A stretch of 64,000 nt of DNA from Heliocidaris erythrogramma (GCA_025617745.1 CM046855.1:17019880-17083879); one strand, 5' to 3'; counted from the stretch's first letter, positions 25,569 to 39,400 are shown. Numbers and translations: made by a program. Notes: a model not told the origin generated them from the letters alone.

Positions 25569-25875
25569 TTAAAGGAAATCTTTAAATGTCTGTGAATTTC
25601 AAATCCATGCATTACAGTGTATTTTAAATGATATAATAATTAATGACTTGTTAAGTTTTGTGTTTCATCTGTGATCTCACTATGGGGAGGTAACATGGAC
25701 CTTCTAATGTCGAGTTCATGTGTGCTTGCGATGCAAATTGTTTTGTACATCTTCATCTCTATCTGCCTTTGGAGAAAGATAAAAAATAAAAGTAACTCAT
25801 AGTATTTATAAAGTTTCACAGTAAAACAATAATGATGACTACTACAGAAAATATATTTAAAAATCAGTCATACAA

Positions 25876-26014
25876 TAGAGAGTTCCCACATGCTGGAGGA
25901 TATAACAATAAAAACCTGTGCACTAGACCATGACAACGATGGCTTTTCATAGTTTGATGCACAGGTTTTTGTTCTTATGTCCTCCAGCATGGCTGCCGTG
26001 AGAACCCTCTATAT
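25876..26014. mobile_element. inverted-repeat MITE (139 bp)
   Basis: The left arm ATAGAGAGTTCCCACATGCT...AAAAACCTGTGCA and the right arm TGCACAGGTTTTTGTTCT...ATGTCCTCCAGCATGG...AACCCTCTAT are imperfect reverse complements, about 50 bp per arm. No coding content. Confidence 0.75.
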
Positions 26015-26561
26015 GGATTAAATATTAAGATAGTCAATAATATACAAAAGATACTAGGATTACTTCTAAAAGCTAGGATTTAATTCACAAACAGATAATA
26101 CCTAAACAAAAATTGTGTCTATAAAAAACGGTCACAATATTCTCACTGGCTAAACTTTCTACTGATAATTCTTTTTATGCCCATTACTTAGTACTCCCCA
26201 TCCCTTTAACTAAAAAATGCAGAACACCTTGATGAAGATGAAAAAACAGTGAGGGTCTAAAGTGGAAAGGAAGCCAGGAGAAAGCTGTAAGCTGGCACTA
26301 AAAATAGGCTGTTGAAATAGGCTCCTTAATGGAGAAGTCAATGACAGATCTATCGAGCCAAAAGCCACTCTCTCTGTTTTGTGTCCTCAGTGGGGTAATT
26401 TTACCTGAAACAGGAGATTAAAGCATCTTCCATTTACTGTTTACCAAAGCCTGTTTGTGCGATGGGAATACTGCAGATCGATTCTGTCAGAATCTATGAA
26501 TTAATCTCTGGTTACATTCTTCAAACTGCTGTTGCCCAACATTGTGGTTTTAAAATGCACA

Positions 26562-26630
26562 CGTTTCAAGACGGTTCATGCATGCGTTTGAAGACGGTTC
26601 ATGCATACGTTTCAAGACGGTTCATGCATA
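26562..26630. repeat. 23-bp tandem repeat, three copies
   Basis: Copies start at 26562, 26585 and 26608, each CGTTTSAAGACGGTTCATGC plus ATR. Only one or two bases differ between copies. A separate 20-bp duplication (ATCATGTTTAAGTGTCCTC) lies at about 26722-26760. Confidence 0.9.
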
Positions 26631-26649
26631 TTTGGCTGGGCGTTTAACT

Positions 26650-29101
26650 TGTTTGAGATCTATGATATGAAATATGGAAATTGATAGGCTTCCTGAAATA
26701 GCATGAAGGCAAAATAATCTCAATCATGTTTAAGTGTCCTCGATCATGTTTAAGTGTCCTCACAGCACATGGTTAGTTTGTAAGCACAAACTCTGCTTCA
26801 CTCATAACATGAAATATAGTACCATTTCTCAGCTGCACGTAGAGTAGGACTTCCATAGGCCAATTATCAAATATTTTTATGAGATTTTTTTCAACCATTT
26901 ATTATCAGAAGTGGCTGTACAATTTTCATTTATTAATCTGTTTGAGAATATTGTGAATACGTAATGATACGTAGTGCAAAGATTTCTGCTCTCATATAAT
27001 ATCTGATGAAGATATCAACTTACTGCTGAACAGATTTATTTTCTGATAATGTATGTAGTTTTAGTTTTAGTAATAGTATTAGCTAAGTTTATTGAAATGC
27101 ATGTAGAATAGCATTGAAGATGGCAAATATATAGCTCTTAAGTCAAGGAAAGTAATGGGTTGATTTTTTGCTTTAAAATAATGCTCCAACTTTGAGGGTA
27201 TTGTTGGAAAACACTCCCCACAGGTACATGTCATCAATGCTCAGCCGACATTACATAGCTGATACCCAAGTTTAAATCATTTCTGTCTTTGATTATTGTA
27301 CCTGAAGTCTGAAGGAGATTTTGTTTTAAAAAAATAATAGACGCAGGTTGGTGAAATATCAAGTACATAGATTTCTAAGAAGCAGGAGACTGTAAATCAC
27401 TGAACCTTACTTAGAGATAATGAACTGGGTTTTTTTTTTCTCCAGTGAAAGCTGGGAGGAGCTGAAATCCTTGCTGATAGATAATAGCGAAGGGAGCTTT
27501 ATCTTGATTACAGCAGTCCCTTGTTTGTATAATGGCACCCTGTGATTGGGGAGTCGTGTCATTGAATATCTTGAAGCAGGCTGAAAAAGACACCGGAAGA
27601 AAGAACGGTGTTTATTCTTTGAAGGAGATATGGACTGACAAGGCTGTGTTTGTTAAGTCACAAAAATGTATCGTGGGTACCCTCTCAGTCTAACACTTTT
27701 AATCATAAATATTGTAACTATTAGATCACTATCTCTTGTTAGATTATTTGAATTAAAAGAGTTGCTTGTCAGCAGAAAGCCATTTCCAGTTTATGATCTG
27801 AAACAGAACGAAAGAAAGGGGTTGGGAAAATTCTGCATTTCACATACTTGGAAAGAATATCCTCTTTTTATTGCCATAAAACTTTCTTACGTCTAAAACT
27901 ATATCATTATGATACGTTTCATATTCCCTAATCCAGCAACCAATGATATCTCTTGTTTGCATCTTCAGTATTATTAGGGTGGATATGGATACAGTATCAA
28001 AATGCCATTTCCGTGTTTATTTCCAAAAGGTTTTAAAGGGCTGAAAGCAAAATGAAAGCTGAATGTTTTGGTGCCTTGCAATATTATTTGTTCCTGATTA
28101 TGTATGAACTAGTCCTTGGCAAGGGGATTTTTTTTGCACCCCCTCTTTAATATGTCCTGTGAGCCTCAAGAAAATGTACGAACAAGGGAATATGTGTTAC
28201 CAATAAAATGGTCATTACAATGACAGAGACCATCTTGTATCACTTTTCAAATTACTTCCACAGCATGCTGTTAACTTGTGCAAAAATAGGTCACTATTTG
28301 ATTTTTCATTATTAGTCTTAATCATGCACTTACTTTTATTTTGAATTTCCTTTCACCTTCAGAATAAATAAATACTCATTGTTGACAGAATACCAGCTAA
28401 AGATATTTTGTAACTACATATCCTATTTTAGTATACTTAGGAACAGAAGTAGATTAGTCCTACATGGTATATGCCTTGAATAGATTTGCTCGATCGCAGC
28501 TATTTTTAGTCTAGTGACAGTGTGGCTAAAATAAGTCTGTAAAAGAAAGCCTATATAGCTTCTACAGCTATTATTGATCCCCACTCAGGTAACAATACCA
28601 TCCAAAAAGGAGATAACTGAGTGAGGGATTAAAGCATGAGGCTTAAGAGATCCTTTGTCTTTCAAGACAAAGGCATGCCTGGAGCTAGAGGGATTAAGAC
28701 ACCCCACTGAGAGGATTATGTAGCTGTAACAAAGTGAAGGTTGAAACAGGGATCAGCTCGAGCAGTTTTAATCTCTCTCTCCCAGACACCTTAATACTAA
28801 GAGAGCGATCAATTCTTATTATTCTCTGAAGAAGTCCAGTTAGATCAGACAGTTCTTAGCAAAAACAAGAAGAGCACTGCATCTTTGAAAGTTTGTAATC
28901 AGTCACTCTGTGAATGTGTAGGTGAGTTGTAATATCACATTACTATTTACTTCTGTAAATTCTGTCAAGCAGAAAACATTTGCAGTGTACATTTGATTTT
29001 ACTGAAATGGGTATTTGCAAATTTCTGAGCTGAGAGCAGGAAGGATGTGAGTTTAACAACCATCTGGCTTTTAGCAGAGGATATTTTTTATGATCAAGAT
29101 G
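26650..29101. other. AT-rich sequence, nothing recognised
   Basis: There is a short perfect hairpin around 28645-28670 (CCTTTGTCTTTCAAGACAAAGG) but no exon, RNA gene or repeat family that I can name. Confidence 0.4.
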
Positions 29102-29105
29102 TTAA

Positions 29106-30011
29106 AGGAGAATTAACCCCTGAGTACAAATTTACTTATATTGAAAGGTGTAATATATTCCTACTTATTGGCCTAAATCATTTTCTAATAAGATATCAGA
29201 AAAGGGTATAAATAAAGATATTCCAACACCCGGTATCGTCTCCTACTCATTTACATGGGGGCTGCCATTTTCTTGCTGATTTGGATTTGTACATGAACCA
29301 TTGAGAAATGTTCCGGTCAGGAAGATATTTTGCATCCAAGACCTAAATTGATTTTCTTCATTACCTAAAATCCCATATGTGACGAAAAATATAAAGTGGG
29401 TGTTTACATGATTTATAAAAATTAAATCTTTATAATGATACTTTTAAATTGTCTGGTTTTGCTTAACAAAAATCTATTTTCTTGGGTTTGCCAAACAGAG
29501 CAGAACATAATATATGCAGCATGCATTCTGACTTTTCAAGTCCCATTATCCGAAAGCAGGTGAATGCATAGTTTGCCGCTATAGATGCTCAGGGAAGAAG
29601 CATCCATAAAATTTGAATTAATTTACTCCGTCCATTGCGTCACAGTATCTAGAAAATAGATTTATATTAAGCGAATATCGATTTTCAACAGAAATATATA
29701 AGGAAATCTTCAGTTTAAAAATAAATTGACATATCTATTCTATATTTTTAATCTCAAATGGGTTTTTAATTTTGAAAAAGGCAATTGGGCATTTGGATTA
29801 AGAAAATCTTCTTGTACACATAAAAAAAATGGCAGCCCCCATATATTGCTAGCAGACGATACATATTGCTAGCAGATGATAAATTTTGCTCAGAAAATCT
29901 TGATTCGTATCGATCTCGTATATTTTGACGCGAAGCCGTATAGTCTAACAAGTAGGAATAAATAACACCTTTTGAACACTATCGTCTTTATTGTTTGAGG
30001 TTAATTCTCCT
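29106..30011. mobile_element. TTAA-flanked non-autonomous DNA transposon (906 bp)
   Basis: TTAA at 29102-29105 and 30012-30015 flank inverted ends AGGAGAATTAACC...GGTTAATTCTCCT. A second inverted pair lies internally, GGGGGCTGCCATTTTC near 29268 and AAAATGGCAGCCCCC near 29827. No transposase frame is visible. Its TTAA target and AGGR ends group it with the elements at 25186, 32431, 51694 and 59348. Confidence 0.8.
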
Positions 30012-30902
30012 TTAAGGTATTTTATTGGAAGTCCTGATGTAATGGCAAGCGAAAATGTATTTTCCTCTTTCACATTGGCAATACCTCTAACCAGTAGGAA
30101 AATATCTACAAATTACTAAATCTGTCTTCTACCCATTATTTCATTCATATGTATTCCGCAAAACTTCTATTTTAAGAATTATTATAATGTGAATATGTGA
30201 AATTGGCTGCAAACATAGACAACTGAAAGATTCAAATTTGTATCTGAATGATTGTAATAGCATACCAGTACTTATTTTCTTTTCTCAAAACACAATTTAA
30301 TTAAACTACCTGGATCATATTTTCTCCTTATAATTAAAGATAGACAGAAGATATATTTTCTTTGCATACTTTACATGTCTTTAAAATTTAGAAAGGAATA
30401 AAATGGTTTCCACAAATACATTGTAAGTGCTGCTGTTTCCCAAATACGGACATTTTTTTTCCTCCTACTAGCTTTCACCTTGGGGCCTTTCAAATAACTC
30501 CTTTACTTTTTGACCACCGATATGATTCTTGTCTTTGATACTGACTTGACTTGTTGATTTCTCAGATTTCTTAGAAAGTATATTAGCTTAAATTGGTGTT
30601 TGACACTTTTCTTTAGAGGCCTCATACAGTCAAGACAGTCGAGCTGTCAAATCACAATTGAATTATTGGGAGGAGCATTATCGGTGGAAATTTCACTCGA
30701 GGTGAATATACATGTAGTTTCTTGGAAGTTCCAGTACGGAGACAGCCTACGCTCTATGTAATCTTAGAATCCGTGTCATCGTTACTCATTGGACTTGTTA
30801 ATTTAAGCCGCTTGTTTTGATTGCATTGATGTGCTGAGAACACAGGGAAGCATGTTCAGCTCTTGGGTCTTTTTATCGGTACTTTGATTTTATTTGGAAA
30901 TA

Positions 30903-30980
30903 TTGTATGTCAGAAGGGTGTAAGCTTGTATCCTTTTACATAGGGTTAATGCCCTTCTGGCACTGGCTCAACAGACAATA
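30903..30980. mobile_element. 76-bp hairpin family, degraded copy
   Basis: TCAGAAGGGTGTAAG on the left and GGTTAATGCCCTTCTGGC followed by CAACAGACAATAT on the right correspond to the hairpin at 60902-60977. The left arm has lost part of its outer segment. Confidence 0.6.
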
Positions 30981-31007
30981 TGTACTGCACACTTCCCTGG
31001 TCCAACA

Positions 31008-31028
31008 TTATCCCCCCCCCCCAAAAAA
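31008..31028. repeat. C-run/A-run junction
   Basis: A run of ten C is followed by eight A. The same arrangement occurs near 10337-10360. It may be a low-complexity relic of a repeat tail. Confidence 0.5.
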
Positions 31029-32430
31029 AAGTGCAAGTTATTACAGTTTACACATGTTAAGGTGAATTTGCCCATGAAATAAGAAAAACAATGTATCTTT
31101 TAGAATAAAATTTTAAATAGAAGTACATGTATATTCCTGTGTGCTGCTTTTAGGTAAGGTGTCATTATAGTGTACTGGTTGGCGAGGAATCTTTGACCGA
31201 GATAGAGGACACCTCACAAGGGAAAGATTTTTGCGGGCCTATTCCAGGAATCTTCTGCGCGCTGTAACCGCTTTGGGGACATATTTACTAAACAAGAAGA
31301 TAACACCTCAGATCTAGCAACTGTTACTTGACATTTAGAGATGACAATGCTTGGAAATTTCTGTGCCTGCTATATTTACAACCTTTTGAGAACTTTTTTT
31401 TTCATAGATTAAATACAATTGTGAACAGAGTTGTGTTTACATCAGCAGCGGATTTAGGCTACCAGTTTTCCTATGATGTCATCATCTAAACATAATACTT
31501 CCAGCTTGATGTCATATCTCTGCGCCCCTCTACAGATTTGTATCAGATCTTAAGGGTGAAAAGAAGGGAGGGTAAATAATATTCCAGGAAAGTTATATTA
31601 GAATGGTTAGTGTCTCTGTTATGACTGGCAGGAGGAAAAGAGACCTGACAGCAAGAGTCAGTGGGGATAGTCTGTAATGGCAGACTTTGTTAGATACACA
31701 TGTATGTTGGGCAATTTGGGGGTGTCTTTCGTTGTAAATATATGAAAATTTTGGAAAAATGAAAATGGTTATAATTTGCATTTTTTTCTGTATGTACATA
31801 TACGTGCATATACATCGATAATCACGGCTAGTTAAAGAAATAAACACAAGGTTGGGGAATTTGGTGTTTCATTATGTTCTTGGTCAAAGGAAAATTAAAA
31901 ATTAAAATATCTCTACTGATAGGCCTATATGTAGAAATGCATTTTACATTGCATATGTACATGGAGGTAAGGTGTAAAAAAAGTTTTTATAGTGGTATAT
32001 TTCAAAGAGCAAATGATAACCTGGGGAATATCCCATGACAATTATGATACAAATTCTAGTCCCAGTGGAAAAGACCTGAAGAAAATACATGAATCTGATA
32101 ATCATTGTAAATCTAATATGAAAGTAATTGACAAAAATACCTAGAAAAACTACAATACTTGAAAATGCATCCATGTCCATTAACCTTTTGATTTTCAAGT
32201 TTAGTAATTGTAGACTATATGACTAATCTAGATCTATAGCCTTAAATTACGTTGTAATTTGACCTTAACAAATATATGTATCCTGCCTTCTAAGAAGTAT
32301 GTCAGGTATAATCTCAATCAAATTATGTAAGGTTATTCCCTTCCTTTGCTTCATTCAGCCTTCAGGTAGTGTTCCAACCATAAATTAAAGCATTGGCAGG
32401 CATGAATCGTACTGAAAATAAAATTCTTCA

Positions 32431-32719
32431 AAATAAAGTAGAGTTCTGGTCACTATGAAAGGTTGATCATGTCTACATAAAAATAGTTTTATACTTTGAG
32501 GTTTTGGAATCATCAAAATGATAAGAAATTGACCCAATCTCACTCAGAGTGGCATGAATGTTTGACCGAACATTTCAGTTATTTCTCATCATATTTTGAA
32601 TATGAGGGCATTTGAAGAGCAATTTTTCTATTTATGATATTTTTCCAAACTGACATAAAAAGAATGAGAATTAAAGCTCACATATTATTTTTCACCTCTC
32701 CCGGAACTCGACTATCTCT
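32431..32719 (-). mobile_element. TTAA-type MITE, same family as 59348-59650
   Basis: Read on the minus strand, it begins TTAAAGAGATAGTCGAGTTC, includes GAGGTGAAAAATAA, TTTTTATGTCAGTTTGGAAA and GAGATTGGGTCAATTTCTTA, and ends near CCAGAACTCTACTTTATTTT. All of these have counterparts in order at 59348-59650. One flanking TTAA (32720-32723) is intact and the other (32427-32430) reads TTCA. Confidence 0.8.
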
Positions 32720-33779
32720 TTAAGTTCTTCCACGTGTTATTATTTTTTTATAAGAGAAGTACTTACAGTGTACATGTATGGACATACATACTAGTAATAA
32801 AGTAAAATCTGCCTGTGAAGGTCATCAAACAGAAAAGGAAAATTAACCACTATACGCAGATGAACCTTTGTAGACAGGTTCTAAAATATGCAATGTACCT
32901 ATCACGTCATAGGAGACAGTATATAGGTGACCATACAGCCTATGTGGCCATTGTGAATGTTATAATCCTTTTCTTCCTATAATTGTACCAATATGCATGC
33001 CAGTCAATCCTAAATAATATCAAATATCTCTCCCCCACCTAGAGTCACAAAATGTAAATATACTGATTTATTTTAGTCTCCAACATTTGTACAAGACATT
33101 GTGCATATGTGCCCTGAGCTATTGTTTAGACACGTACAAGGAAAGCTATTTCTGTGTCTATAAATGAGTGTTAGTTAGATTAGAATATTGGGAAGGTTTG
33201 AATAAACACTGGTTATTAGTGCAAATTTGAGTTTCCACTGAATTTGATTTTGCTATACCATTCTTATTCATTCTCGTCTTTCAGTTACAACTCAAGTAAA
33301 GGTGAGAGGTTCATTTCATCTACTGGAACTTTTATTTAGGCATTTGATATGAATGTCCTCCCAGTTTAAAAAAAAAGAGATTCATTTTCATCTCACATAC
33401 TGTACTCTTCTATGATGTTTTTACTTTATTCAACATGCTTTATACATGTATAATATTGATATTTGACCTTTTTTATCTTTAATTAATATTAGATTAAATG
33501 CAACATATATATTACAAAAAAATATCATATGCATACACCCTGCTTATGACTAATTGAGAAATATTCTGGTTTATTGAATTGTTACACTGTTTTCAGAGTC
33601 AAAGCTTACTAGTAAACTTGAAAATATTATTTAGGATTGAGCACAACAATATCACAGGCCTCCTACGAATTCATGACTTCATGGAGGTTCTCAATTTCTG
33701 CGCAAACAATGCTAGCGGTTCGGATTAGATTGGTTTCTGTCACATTCAGCATTGCTGGCTGTTGATCGAAATGCTAATG

Positions 33780-34240
33780 TAGTTCCAGGCTGCAGCAAAA
33801 CCGCTTCTAAAAATAGCACCCTGTCTATAACAGGAAACTAGTGGGTGGAGCTAAAGTCTGGGCAGGCAGCCAGTCATTAGCCAATCAGCAGCCAGGATTC
33901 CTCTCTATGGTGACTATCTGTGTTCGCTTGCAATGGGAATGGATTGGCAAGTAAAAGTGAGTGGAGGCTATTTCAGATCAGATGCTTAGCTGGCTATTGG
34001 AAAGTGTTAGTATCGCTTGGTGACTTTCAAACCCTAAGACATTATTTATACCTTGCCCTGGATCTTTATCGTATTATTTGTCAAATATCTTGGAGTAATT
34101 CACTACCATATTTTTCTACGAAGGAAAATATATCTTGGTGGATTTTCTCTTTGGGGTATACTTTTACATTCTTAGTGGATTATTTAAGATTATCTGACTT
34201 GATGGAATACATTTTGGAGGCTTAATCATTTATATGATCC
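33780..34240 (+). promoter_or_regulatory. candidate promoter and non-coding first exon (possibly of the GPCR gene)
   Basis: This stretch is more G/C-rich than its surroundings. It holds a perfect MEF2-type site CTAAAAATAG (33807-33816), a GGGTGGAGC box and an AGCCAATCAG CCAAT box near 33880. A good splice donor GGTAAGTT follows near 34240. The GPCR coding exon at 39926 starts with a splice acceptor and so needs an upstream 5' exon on this strand; this would be a reasonable source. Nothing proves the link, and the open frame 33920-34225 is not protein-like. Confidence 0.25.
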
Positions 34241-34448
34241 TGGTAAGTTATACTTTCATTCGTTTCCGATATAGATAAGTGTTGCTTTTATGGCTTTGTT
34301 AACATTTAGGATCAATCTAAACATGCAATTCATTCATATATATATATATCTATTCCTCTGTTCTTGTCTTCAATTTCTTCAAAGAGCTTCAAAGGTTTGT
34401 ATGCAGCACAAATCTACATATGAATCACAGAAGTGATTGCAACATATA

Positions 34449-34626
34449 CAGTTAACTTTGCATAAGTCAAATCTGTCGGGGCCACAAAAAATAGTTTGAC
34501 TTATGCAAACTTCGACTTAGGTAATGTAATTAACACACATTTTGCAAATTTTGGTTAAAAAAATTGATTTGACTGAAGGAAAGTTCGACTTATGCGACTT
34601 CGAGTTATGCAAGCCAAGGTTAACTG
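34449..34626. mobile_element. pogo/Tigger-like MITE (178 bp)
   Basis: TA on both sides flanks ends CAGTTAACTTTGCATAAGTC and, on the right, GCAAGCCAAGGTTAACTG. Several GACTTATGC/GCATAAGTC words are repeated inside. CAGT-type termini and a TA target duplication are typical of the pogo branch of Tc1/mariner. No coding capacity. Confidence 0.7.
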
Positions 34627-35896
34627 TATTTTCTTTATATTTCTCTTTATGTTATGTTTGTTTGTAACATCATTTAATTTCCTTCCCTCTGTACATGTAG
34701 GTAGATACATTTACTCTCCTTTTCTATAAACACAAGGCCTCCAGAGCTTGTTGTAAAGATTAAATTAAAGAGAAATGTTTCACTTTAGCCAGACATTGCT
34801 TCTGTATTAACTGGCTTCAACTGAATCCCATTGCTCTGTATATTTCCTCAGAAGTACTGTCATATATTATGTATTCCTCAAAAGTTATGTCATAGAAATC
34901 TTTGATCTCTATTTTATAGAAACTCAAGGGGAGCTAGTCATTCATGTTTTGTAATGAGTGTACAATCTTTTGATATGTGTAAGTGTAAAGCATGATTGTA
35001 TTTGTAAAAGAGCAAATTAGAATTGTACAAACCATACGTTTATAAACACCAATATAACTTATTACACCTGCTTTTTCATGTGTCACCCTTGGAAATAAAT
35101 AATTCATTAAGATGTAAAGAGCACCATACAATGTACCTGTTGCGCCTCTCTCTCTCTCTCTCTCTTTCTATGTCTCATTCTGTTTCTCACCTTTCATATG
35201 AGATGTGAACTTGTTTACACCTGTGCTGGAATCCCTTATCCATGTCTTGGGGGCCCCTTTTATTGTACACTCATTATTACATAACATTTCATGAGACCTC
35301 AGACAATGACACTATTAACAGGTTAATGAATTTGTCAGCATGGTCATAACTCACATTCTAATTAGCTCCTCTGCCATTTGTACTTATTGGTGTTAAACTC
35401 ACATTTTTCTGATGAATTTGAAATGAAATGTTAGACACAGTCAGCAGGCAGATAGTTTGTGTATCTAATGATATTATGACATCTTACAGGTAGAAATTAA
35501 TTAATGCCATGGAATTTTAATTACAAAAATTGAAATAAATCAAAATAAAAGTTTTGGGGAAAATGGCCTATATATTGACATTCATATGCGGCTTTACATT
35601 CAATTGGCCTATATAGCATACATTTTTTGATCAACACTCTTTCCCCTCCAAAATTAAAAAAAAAAATCAAAAAAATCAATGGATGCTTGCCAGAGCAGGC
35701 ATTGCAGCAATGCCAACAACTATTACCTTTATGTATATTGCTTGTAGGGTATCATGTAAACAATCAGTGCTATTTCAATTATCCCCCACACTATTCAGGT
35801 CACATCCCCAAGCATTATCACAATTGATATGGACATGCAAACAAAACTGTAGGTGGGATAACCCCCGGAATAGATGCTCCAGATCTACTTGTATAT

Positions 35897-35972
35897 CGTC
35901 TGTTTTGAGCCAGAAGGGTGTTAACTCACATTTTTTTTTACAGAGTTAAGGCCCTTCTGGCTTCAAACAGAT
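35897..35972. mobile_element. 76-bp hairpin family, copy with few mismatches
   Basis: The left arm CGTCTGTTTTGAGCCAGAAG...TTAACTC and right arm GAGTTAAGGCCCTTCTGGCT...AAACAGAT form a hairpin with a T-rich loop. The preceding word GTATAT also precedes the copy at 60902, hinting at a target-site preference. Confidence 0.8.
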
Positions 35973-36346
35973 ATTTTAATTGCTTGGCCAGTTGAACAAA
36001 TATTGAACACTTTTTATTCAATGATATTATTTACTAATTTCCTGTACTAGGAACAGTCAGATATTAATTTTAGGATATTTATGACAAATTGATTAGACTG
36101 ATTGTAAGGTGGAAAGAAAGCAGTTATCTTCTCATAAATATATTTTAGATTTTTAATGCTTACAACATAAGGCTTTTCAATTAGAAATAAAAATACGAAA
36201 GGGGATAGATCGAGAGCTGTATAGGTCTTTATATTTTTACGTTTTACTGGAAATAATAGCAACAGTTTGTGTTGGTTATCTGCATGACTCATGGTGCATG
36301 GAAAGTGCAGTAGATTGAAAAGAGGTCACATAGTATATGATAAGCA

Positions 36347-36484
36347 GGGGAGCGTTTCATCAAGGGTTTTGTCAGTGATTTTTACTGACAAATTTGCTCT
36401 CAGCCAATCAGATGCAAGGATTTCAGTAGCTTATAACAGTTGTCGGTAAAAATCAATGACAAAACGCTTGATGAAACGCTCCCC
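36347..36484. mobile_element. short inverted-repeat MITE, copy 2 of the 5006-5144 family
   Basis: Arms start GGGGAGCGTTTCATCAAG and end CTTGATGAAACGCTCCCC. The centre carries TTTCAGTAGCTTATAACAGTT, the reverse complement of the centre of copy 1. CAG occurs immediately outside both ends, consistent with a 3-bp target duplication. Confidence 0.85.
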
Positions 36485-36489
36485 AGGTG

Positions 36490-39400
36490 ATATGAAATAT
36501 AGATCATCTGACATGAGCTTGAAATGTCTATGTCCATTAAACAGAAACCTTGGGTAGCTTTCTAACTGCAGTGGACAGGAGAGAGAAGTTTACAGAAGCA
36601 TTGAAGTCCACCAGGGGGACTAAAAGGTTAGGTTGGGATATCTATTATGAAAAGACTTTCACTGCATTGTCTGCTTATTTTTGTAGACTCTATTTGAGTG
36701 CATCAAAATAAATTATTTCTCCAAAGTGTGTTTATGTACCACTCACTGTGGAGTAATAGTGTGATTGACTGTTCTGTAGGAGTAATTAAAAAAAGGAAAG
36801 TACACAAAGAACGGATTCTGGAGTTTGATAGCCTGCCATGTTGGCATGCGCGGCATTCAATTGCATCAATTAGTGCTGGCCTCTTTGAATGAAGGTACAA
36901 TGAAGTGACAAGTAATTAGCATCTATTACGTGAATAACACACACCCCCTCATAAATAGACAAGACTCGCACACTCGTCTTTCCTATGGTAATGTATGTGC
37001 GATGTGCTTCCTTACTGGAGATAGTACTCCAGGGTTTGTTTCACGGTTGTCATTGTAACTGTCCTTGATAACATCTAGAATGATCACAACTGAAATTTCT
37101 ATAAATAGATCACATGCATCCTAATCATACCTTGGAACATAATTAGGTGATCTATTTTGTGTGATGATATCTATAATGGGGAAGTTGTGGAAAGTGACAT
37201 AGCCTTGTAATCAGAGATAACTGGTATTCAAGCAATGCTTAAGTCTAATTGAGGAAACTGGGCTATTTTTAGTGTAACCAAAGAAGATCCTTTGAATAGG
37301 GTTTTGGGCATACATTTCATGCGTAAACCAGATCCAATTTGTTTATGAAACACATGAATTCACACCCAAATTAATTTTTTTTTCAAGTTAAGTTTGGCTT
37401 TCGATGAAAAATGAAACGCTGTTAGTGCTTTCATATACTAGTGGAAATACACAACATTTGGGTGGCCTACTGGAAAGGAATAGTACTTCTCCAGTCCAGT
37501 TGCACTCTCATGGGCCATCAAAATAAAGGATGAACCTCCCATGACCTCTTCCTGTCCACCCTTGGGGCAAGGCCAGTCTATAAATAGACACCATCTGAGG
37601 TCACCCAGGACAAGGATAAAGCTAGTCTGTATAAGCTCATACCCCTTTGGAATATAGTTTAAGTCAAATGAAAAAAAATTCCTAAAATTGAAGGCGAGAC
37701 ATATTTATGTTTGATAAATGTAAGCTGAAGTGCATGAAGTGGTGGTCTTTAATGTTCTTTAGCTTCATTTGATAACCTGCAACATTCGAAGCCACAGCGA
37801 CTAGGCGTGGCTGAAATTGAAATGCTGCAAAGCCAGTGCTTCCTCAAGTGGCTGGTAGTAATATAACACTGACTCTTAATTGTTATCAGCTCTGTCAAGT
37901 GCTTTTTAAACTGGCATTGAGCTCTGTATATATAGGCATAGTGCCCTTTCATCAATTTCTATTTTATTACATCAAAACCTGAAGAAGGAAAAAAAAACAA
38001 GGGCTGGTATATCTGCATAACTTGTTAATGGCATGGGGCCCGGTGCAGATTGATCAACTTCGTAGCAGACTGAACAACCAAGACTATTAACTGCCCACAG
38101 CATTCGGCGAAGATTGATGGAAAGACTCCACAAATAGCTCCAAAATCCACACCTTCCTTTGACTCAGTTCTATTTTAGTTCATTTCCATATCTGTCCATT
38201 ACTATTTCATTTCAAGTAAAAATCTAGAGGAGGGCAGAATTATTCTAAAAATACAGTGGGTTACATTTAGCTTTATAGCCAGTTGTAGAGATGGCTTCGA
38301 CAGCTGCAAAACCTTTCTATTTCCATTCCTCTGCTTATGTTCTGTTGATGGCTGTTATTAACGTCCCTTTGTAAATTCTTGTTCAATTTATTAAAACTTT
38401 ATAATTGAAGATGTCCTCTGCGTAATCTTCTGTATTTGATATTAACATTAAGTGGCATATTGATCTACATTTGCACAAATTGGGGTAGGAGGAAAGTGGT
38501 TAGGAGAGGCATAGCAAAATAGTCAGCTATTTTCAGTATGTAGACTACAATACATCAGGGAGAAAGGGTAAATGCAAAATACATATATTGTATTTCTAAT
38601 TGCATAGGAAAAGAGAGAATGTTCTGTGAAGCAAGACGATAATCAATTATGTTACCTCTTTGCTTATTAAAGTAATAACAATGACTTTATTAGAAAGTAC
38701 TATTTGAAAAGTTCCTGTTTATAATGTACTATAAACATGAAATTGATGGATTAATGGCTAATGTAATGACAGTTGTCATCTTGGCTATGCCTACAATTGT
38801 ACCTTTCCTTTTGCATTTCCAGTGCATGTAAGAATGTAGCGATGCATCTCTCTATGTACCATATATCATCTGCTATAGAAGTGGCTTTTAGCAGGCGATA
38901 TTACACTTACATTGTAGCTATAGGGATGATGAGCTTTCGAGATAAGGATTATACAAGTCTAGCATATCAATGTTGATGATAGGGTGTGTTTTGTGATTTA
39001 ATCCCAACAATTAACACTTGCCCATCTTCACTAAAATTGCTCGTATTCTGTGCCGTTAAGAAACTTAAGCACTATACTATGTCCTTCGGGTGGTGGAGGG
39101 GGTACTTGTATTCTATGTTATTAGGCCTTATGTTTCGGTGTTAATCTTGCTGGCAATAACAAAATGGATTTATTTTGTAGCATTTCATTTAGATGTTTAA
39201 ATATTGAAAAGTGCCTTTAGCTCATTTTTTTTTTTTAATCTGTAAATGCTTTAACGGAAGTGTCTCTGCCCAAAATAGCACTTGAGTCAGATCATTGTTA
39301 ATTTTGCCACATTTCAAAATCATCAAAGAACAATTATTTCTTGGGTTGCGTCAGGACATTTCTATTTAGGGACTTTGAGGCGTGGGCAGGGCTCTGTGCC

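Noticed and set aside
33280-33310. 17-nt microexon between CTTTCAG and GTGAGA
   Set aside because: No adjacent exon with matching phase and no coding signal; such matches are expected by chance.
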